From: DATKKX01 sp035542775 | GTDB lineage: Bacteria > Planctomycetota > Phycisphaerae > UBA1845 > UTPLA1 | Assembly (NCBI GenBank): GCA_035542775.1 | Contig: DATKKX010000378.1 | Coordinates: 1-9,673 of the forward strand | Reading direction: 5' to 3' | DNA: 9,673 nt | In this document: piece by piece, positions 6,834 to 9,673 of the stretch | How positions within the stretch are numbered: the stretch's first letter is position 1 | Layout: each line of letters opens with the position of its first letter | Notes under the pieces: generated by a model | Database searches by the model: none | What the model was told of the DNA's origin: nothing | Seen by the model: only the letters and a program-made list of their open reading frames with translations | Translations under genes and position numbers: made by a program

Positions 6834-8615
6834 TCAAAACTGCCGCTTCCGCAGGCTCTGGATGCCTATGCCCATGCTTACCCAACCGGATCCGGCACCG
6901 AGCGTCATGATCGCGGCCAGCGCGGCGGATTCCGGCATTCCGAGACGGTTGAGGTTTTCCGCCAAGACCATGCGGTAACAGATCACTCCGAACGAAACGA
7001 TGCTTGCCGCGACCAGCGCGACGGAGGCAATCAGATTGATCGTTCCACCCAGGCCCGACGCGATCCGACCGGAGTTTGCCTCCTTGAAACTGGGCAGGCA
7101 GGCCCCCAGGCCGATGGCCAGTCCGCAGAGCCCGATACATGTCGTCAGGGTCGCGCAACACTGGACGATCGCAAGGGTCCAGGGCAAGTCCAATGCGTGA
7201 ATGGAAAGGGCGGTGACGCCCATTGCCGCGGCGGCAGTGACGGTCATGGCGTACAGGAATTTGGCCCACATGACCTTGTCGCGCGGCAACGGCCACAGCG
7301 CCACCAGCCACATCTGTCGGCCCTCCAGCGAGATCATGGGGAAAACGAAGCGGCTGGTGAAAGTCGAGAGGATGAGTGTCACCGCCCCGTAGTTCAAGAA
7401 ACAGATCAGGGCTTTCCAGCGCACGTCAAATCCCTCCGGCCGCGAGCGGGGCAGGTAGATCAGGTACAAACCCAACAGGCCGAACAGGATGGCCAACTGC
7501 GACCACTGCACCGGATCGCGGAGGAAGCTCCGCACGTCCTTGAGGATGAGCGTTCGCATCTGGACCGGAACGTAGAAGAAGGCCGTGTTTGTCAGCCAGC
7601 GTGAGGCCCGCCCGCTGTATACCCTGGGTTTGTTGGTCACGGCATTGGCTCGACTGAATGCCATGAGCAACCTGGATCCGGTGAAGGTCACCGCAACCCA
7701 ACTGAAGAACAGCCCGGTCGAGACAACGGCGAACAGGTAGAACGCGGCGTCGGCGGGTCTGTTCTCGACGGCGCTGCGAATCGCTTTGGCGACCCATGTG
7801 GACGGCAGCAAAGCGGCTTTAAGATACTGCAGCTCGCCCAGGAACGATTCGAGCCATGTACTGGAGGTGTCGGAGGCTGCGACCCAGAGCCGGCCCCACC
7901 AGAGAATCAGCAAGCCGATGGCCGTGGCCGCGGCATAGAGCAGAACGCGTCTGGCCTGTCGGGGCAGCCACATGGCCACGACCAGAGCGACGAGCAGGCC
8001 CAGCGCGCCGGGTATCGGAACGAAGCCCATGAATCCGACGACGAACGTCAGGTAGAAGTACCAGGGGAGGCCCTGGACCTTTCCGAAGGCGAACATCAAC
8101 GGCACGCCCAGCAGAAGGAGCGACCAACTCGCGAAGAACAGGGCCTCGAGATACATGATCGAGACGATGTTCCGTGGAGAGTTCGGGGTCGCCAGCAGGA
8201 ACGAAGGTTCCGCCCGGCCGAACAGCGCGCTATAGGCCAGCACCGCAGTGGAGAAGGCCAGCAGCGCCGTCATTGCCGCGAAGAAAACATGAAAGACATA
8301 CGGCATGGCGATCGCCGAGGACTGCTCGAAGCGACGCATGAACCGGAAGGCCTCGTCGAAGACCAGGTAGAGCGAGGCCCAGATGATCGAGATGAACATG
8401 ATGACGAGCAGCACTTTCAAGGGCGACTGGTTGATCAGTTGCCCCATGCTGTTGCGCACCGCCGCCATTCGCAGACGAAGGAGCCACGCGAAGCCGGGCA
8501 GGTAGGAACCGGGCGGATTCCGGGTTGTCTGGGCTGCTCCACCGGACGAAGAGCCGTCGGCACGAGGGTCGCCGGCCACTGACGAGCTGAATCCTGAATT
8601 GCGTCCTTGACTCAT
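6834..8615 (-). CDS. Large ABC exporter membrane subunit (ABC-2 type)
   Basis: The 593-residue polytopic protein resembles the putative ABC exporter permease family seen in planctomycetes. A polar Ser/Gly-rich N-terminus (1-40) precedes two membrane halves. The first has spans near 66-86, 104-130, 152-178, 184-216, 224-241 and 291-312. The second follows the cytosolic motif KDVRSFLRDPVQWSQ (359-373) and has spans near 374-388, 404-420, 450-472, 480-506, 524-547 and 563-585. WLVALWPLPRDKVMWAKFL (436-454) and NSGRIASGLGGTINLIAS (514-531) are further conserved-looking stretches. Such subunits pair with an ATPase encoded next door, but none is present here; the cargo is unknown. ATG 8615 is chosen over an in-frame GTG at 8675, which has no ribosome binding site; ATG 8615 has GAGG 11 bases upstream. 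Confidence 0.8.
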   Translation of the reverse strand: MSQGRNSGFSSSVAGDPRADGSSSGGAAQTTRNPPGSYLPGFAWLLRLRMAAVRNSMGQLINQSPLKVLLVIMFISIIWASLYLVFDEAFRFMRRFEQSSAIAMPYVFHVFFAAMTALLAFSTAVLAYSALFGRAEPSFLLATPNSPRNIVSIMYLEALFFASWSLLLLGVPLMFAFGKVQGLPWYFYLTFVVGFMGFVPIPGALGLLVALVVAMWLPRQARRVLLYAAATAIGLLILWWGRLWVAASDTSSTWLESFLGELQYLKAALLPSTWVAKAIRSAVENRPADAAFYLFAVVSTGLFFSWVAVTFTGSRLLMAFSRANAVTNKPRVYSGRASRWLTNTAFFYVPVQMRTLILKDVRSFLRDPVQWSQLAILFGLLGLYLIYLPRSRPEGFDVRWKALICFLNYGAVTLILSTFTSRFVFPMISLEGRQMWLVALWPLPRDKVMWAKFLYAMTVTAAAAMGVTALSIHALDLPWTLAIVQCCATLTTCIGLCGLAIGLGACLPSFKEANSGRIASGLGGTINLIASVALVAASIVSFGVICYRMVLAENLNRLGMPESAALAAIMTLGAGSGWVSMGIGIQSLRKRQF

Positions 8616-8724
8616 AGCCTTCGCAACCTCAAGACCTTCCGCTTGGCGGCGCGGGATAGTACCGGTTGCGCCCACAGCGCCGATCAGGGCGCCGGGCCGG
8701 CCGGTTTGCGCAGGTATCCGGCCG

Positions 8725-8736
8725 CGAGGATCCTCG
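8725..8736. promoter_or_regulatory. 12-bp perfect palindrome, candidate operator
   Basis: CGAGGATCCTCG is a perfect dyad in the gap between the divergent permease and grpE-like genes. It lies 34 bases upstream of the -35 element of the grpE-like promoter and about 110 bases upstream of the permease start. The position and symmetry suit a dimeric regulator, but no second copy occurs in the gap. Confidence 0.3.
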
Positions 8737-8769
8737 TCGGTGCGTTGACTTCAGGGATCCCCGAGCCGA

Positions 8770-8797
8770 TTGCCTAGTGTAGCGTAGGCCCTATAAT
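8770..8797 (+). promoter_or_regulatory. Promoter of the grpE-like/Hsp70 operon
   Basis: A perfect TATAAT (8792-8797) is preceded 16 bases upstream by TTGCCT (8770-8775; four of six to TTGACA). This fits a housekeeping sigma-70-type promoter with a start site near 8804, giving a leader of about 85 bases. No CIRCE element (the HrcA operator) is seen, so classic HrcA heat-shock control is not supported here. Confidence 0.6.
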
Positions 8798-8850
8798 GCC
8801 CGCCACCAGTTTGCGTGTCGTTTTCTCATGGTCCGAGGCATGCAAACGGG

Positions 8851-8866
8851 GCGCGTAGGAGCGCGC
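8851..8866 (+). promoter_or_regulatory. GC-rich hairpin in the grpE-like leader
   Basis: GCGCG (8851-8855) pairs with CGCGC (8862-8866) around TAGGAG, 22 bases before the start codon. The AGGAG-like loop sits too far upstream to serve the ATG at 8889, which has its own GGGAG at 8876-8880. A thermosensor or stabilising role is possible but unproven. Confidence 0.25.
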
Positions 8867-8888
8867 GTAATTGCAGGGAGACACAGCC

Positions 8889-9632
8889 ATGCCAAAGAAG
8901 ACGGTGCCGACAAGTCGCAAGCCCTCTGCCCCGACCGGGCAGACCAGCAAGGCGAAGCCAAAAGTCCAGATTACTCAGCCGAGCGTCAAATCGAAGCGGG
9001 ACGCTTCCATGCCGCAGAAAGCACTCCGCGCGAGTCGCGCGGGCTCCACGGCTCTCGCCGCCGGAGGACAAGCCCGCCCGGCCGCTCAGCCAGCCGGTCG
9101 GCAGACCTTGCCGGCGGAGAGCCTGGCGAAAGCGGAGGCCAACATTGCAGCGGCCATCGAATCTCTGAATACGCAGATGAATGCGGCCATGGCCACGATG
9201 ACCGAGTTGGCAGTGGCCCAGCGCGGGCGTGGTGAGGATTATCTCCGCACTGCGCCGCTGGACAGGGCGACGGCCACGTTCCAACGGCTAGTCGGAGAGG
9301 TTCTGGATGACCACCTGGTCGAGATGTTGCCGACACTGATCGCTCTGCAGGGCGAGATGGCCGAGAAGGCCCGCACGCCGAATCAGAGGAGCGATGATGA
9401 TTTCTATCGCCGCGGAACGGAGATGCTCGATCAGGTGCTTTCCACGGCCCAGGTCAAGCAGTATGACGCCAGGCCCGGGGAAGCCTTTGATCCGTTGATT
9501 CATCTGGCGGTCGGCGAGACGCACCGTGGGGACATGACCGACGGCGTCGTCGCCGAATTTCTGCAGCCGGGCTTCCGCACGGCACGCGGCAAGATCGTTG
9601 CCCCTGCCAAGGTCAAGGTCAACAGGAGGTGA
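8889..9632 (+). CDS. grpE: Divergent GrpE-family nucleotide exchange factor
   Basis: GrpE proteins speed ADP release from Hsp70. The 247-residue product has a GrpE-like C-terminal beta domain: GEAFDPLIHLAV (197-208), then GVVAEFLQPGFRTARGKIVAPAKVKV (219-244, split by eye as GVV..FLQPGF and KIVAPAKVKV), closely following the canonical G..FDP..H.AV ... V...LQ.GY...R..RPA.V.V plan. A helical stretch (about 77-192) precedes it. The usual DNL motif of the helix is absent (MLPTLIALQGEM), so this is a divergent paralogue. Residues 1-75 are a disordered Ala/Pro/Lys-rich tail with about 15 Lys/Arg and one acidic residue. ATG 8889 has GGGAG 8 bases upstream; TTG 8871 would add six residues. The stop lies 4 bases before an Hsp70 start, which supports the assignment. 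Confidence 0.8.
   Translation: MPKKTVPTSRKPSAPTGQTSKAKPKVQITQPSVKSKRDASMPQKALRASRAGSTALAAGGQARPAAQPAGRQTLPAESLAKAEANIAAAIESLNTQMNAAMATMTELAVAQRGRGEDYLRTAPLDRATATFQRLVGEVLDDHLVEMLPTLIALQGEMAEKARTPNQRSDDDFYRRGTEMLDQVLSTAQVKQYDARPGEAFDPLIHLAVGETHRGDMTDGVVAEFLQPGFRTARGKIVAPAKVKVNRR
9624..9630 (+). promoter_or_regulatory. Ribosome binding site of the Hsp70 gene, overlapping the grpE-like stop
   Basis: AGGAGGT ends on the first base of the grpE-like stop codon (TGA, 9630-9632) and lies 6 bases before ATG 9637. This arrangement favours coupled translation of the two chaperone partners. Confidence 0.75.
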
Positions 9633-9636
9633 GACC

Positions 9637-9673
9637 ATGGCCCGCTTGGGCATTGATTTCGGAACCACCAACA
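9637..9673 (+). CDS. Hsp70/DnaK-type ATPase, 5' fragment cut by the window edge
   Basis: Only 12 codons are visible, reading MARLGIDFGTTN. This is the phosphate-1 loop (GIDxGTTN) at the extreme N-terminus of Hsp70/DnaK ATPase domains. It starts 4 bases after a GrpE-family gene with a strong ribosome binding site, the expected partner. It could be DnaK itself, a specialised paralogue, or an Hsp70-like protein with a different C-terminus; the fragment cannot tell these apart. Confidence 0.8.
   Translation, partial: MARLGIDFGTTN

Noticed and set aside
8828..9235. Alternative plus-strand frame overlapping the grpE-like start
   Set aside because: It is out of frame with the GrpE domain, has no domain signal, and lacks a well-placed ribosome binding site.

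Overview
The window looks like a chromosomal stretch from a GC-rich bacterium, most likely a planctomycete, perhaps class Phycisphaerae. This is an inference from protein style: C-terminal paired zinc ribbons ending in CPQCGYLL...CPECG on a membrane protein, a very large ABC-2-type permease, a WG-repeat secreted protein and a divergent GrpE/Hsp70 pair. No rRNA, tRNA, CRISPR array, transposase or integrase is visible, and composition looks even across the window, so I see no sign of a recent mobile island.

Layout, left to right. (1) A multi-span membrane protein with two zinc ribbons at its C-terminus (35-1255, +), possibly starting before the window. (2) A 412-base gap with a candidate -10 box and a long structured leader, ahead of a secreted protein made of WG beta repeats (1668-2681, +). 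(3) A GC-rich hairpin, then a small GlsB/YeaQ-type membrane protein (2740-2994, +). (4) A convergent junction. (5) On the minus strand, a likely two-gene operon: a YlbF/YmcA-family regulator (4381-4052) followed 5 bases later by a lipoprotein of the TraB/PrgY/GumN fold (4046-3093). (6) Divergent from it, RNase R (4485-6791, +). (7) Convergent with rnr, a large ABC exporter membrane subunit (8615-6834, -) with no ATPase beside it. (8) A regulatory gap with a 12-bp perfect palindrome and a good TTGCCT-16-TATAAT promoter. (9) A divergent GrpE-family cochaperone with a strongly basic N-terminal tail (8889-9632, +), followed 4 bases after its stop by the first 12 codons of an Hsp70/DnaK-type ATPase (9637 to the window edge).

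Two themes stand out. One is RNA decay: RNase R sits head to head with a YlbF-family protein, a family whose Bacillus members work with RNase Y. The other is protein folding: a GrpE-like factor with an unusual tail is translationally paired with an Hsp70. No complete, clearly new multi-gene system is evident. The best leads are the GrpE/Hsp70 pair, the TraB-fold lipoprotein with both GX2H motifs intact, and the two-repeat periodicity in the WG protein.
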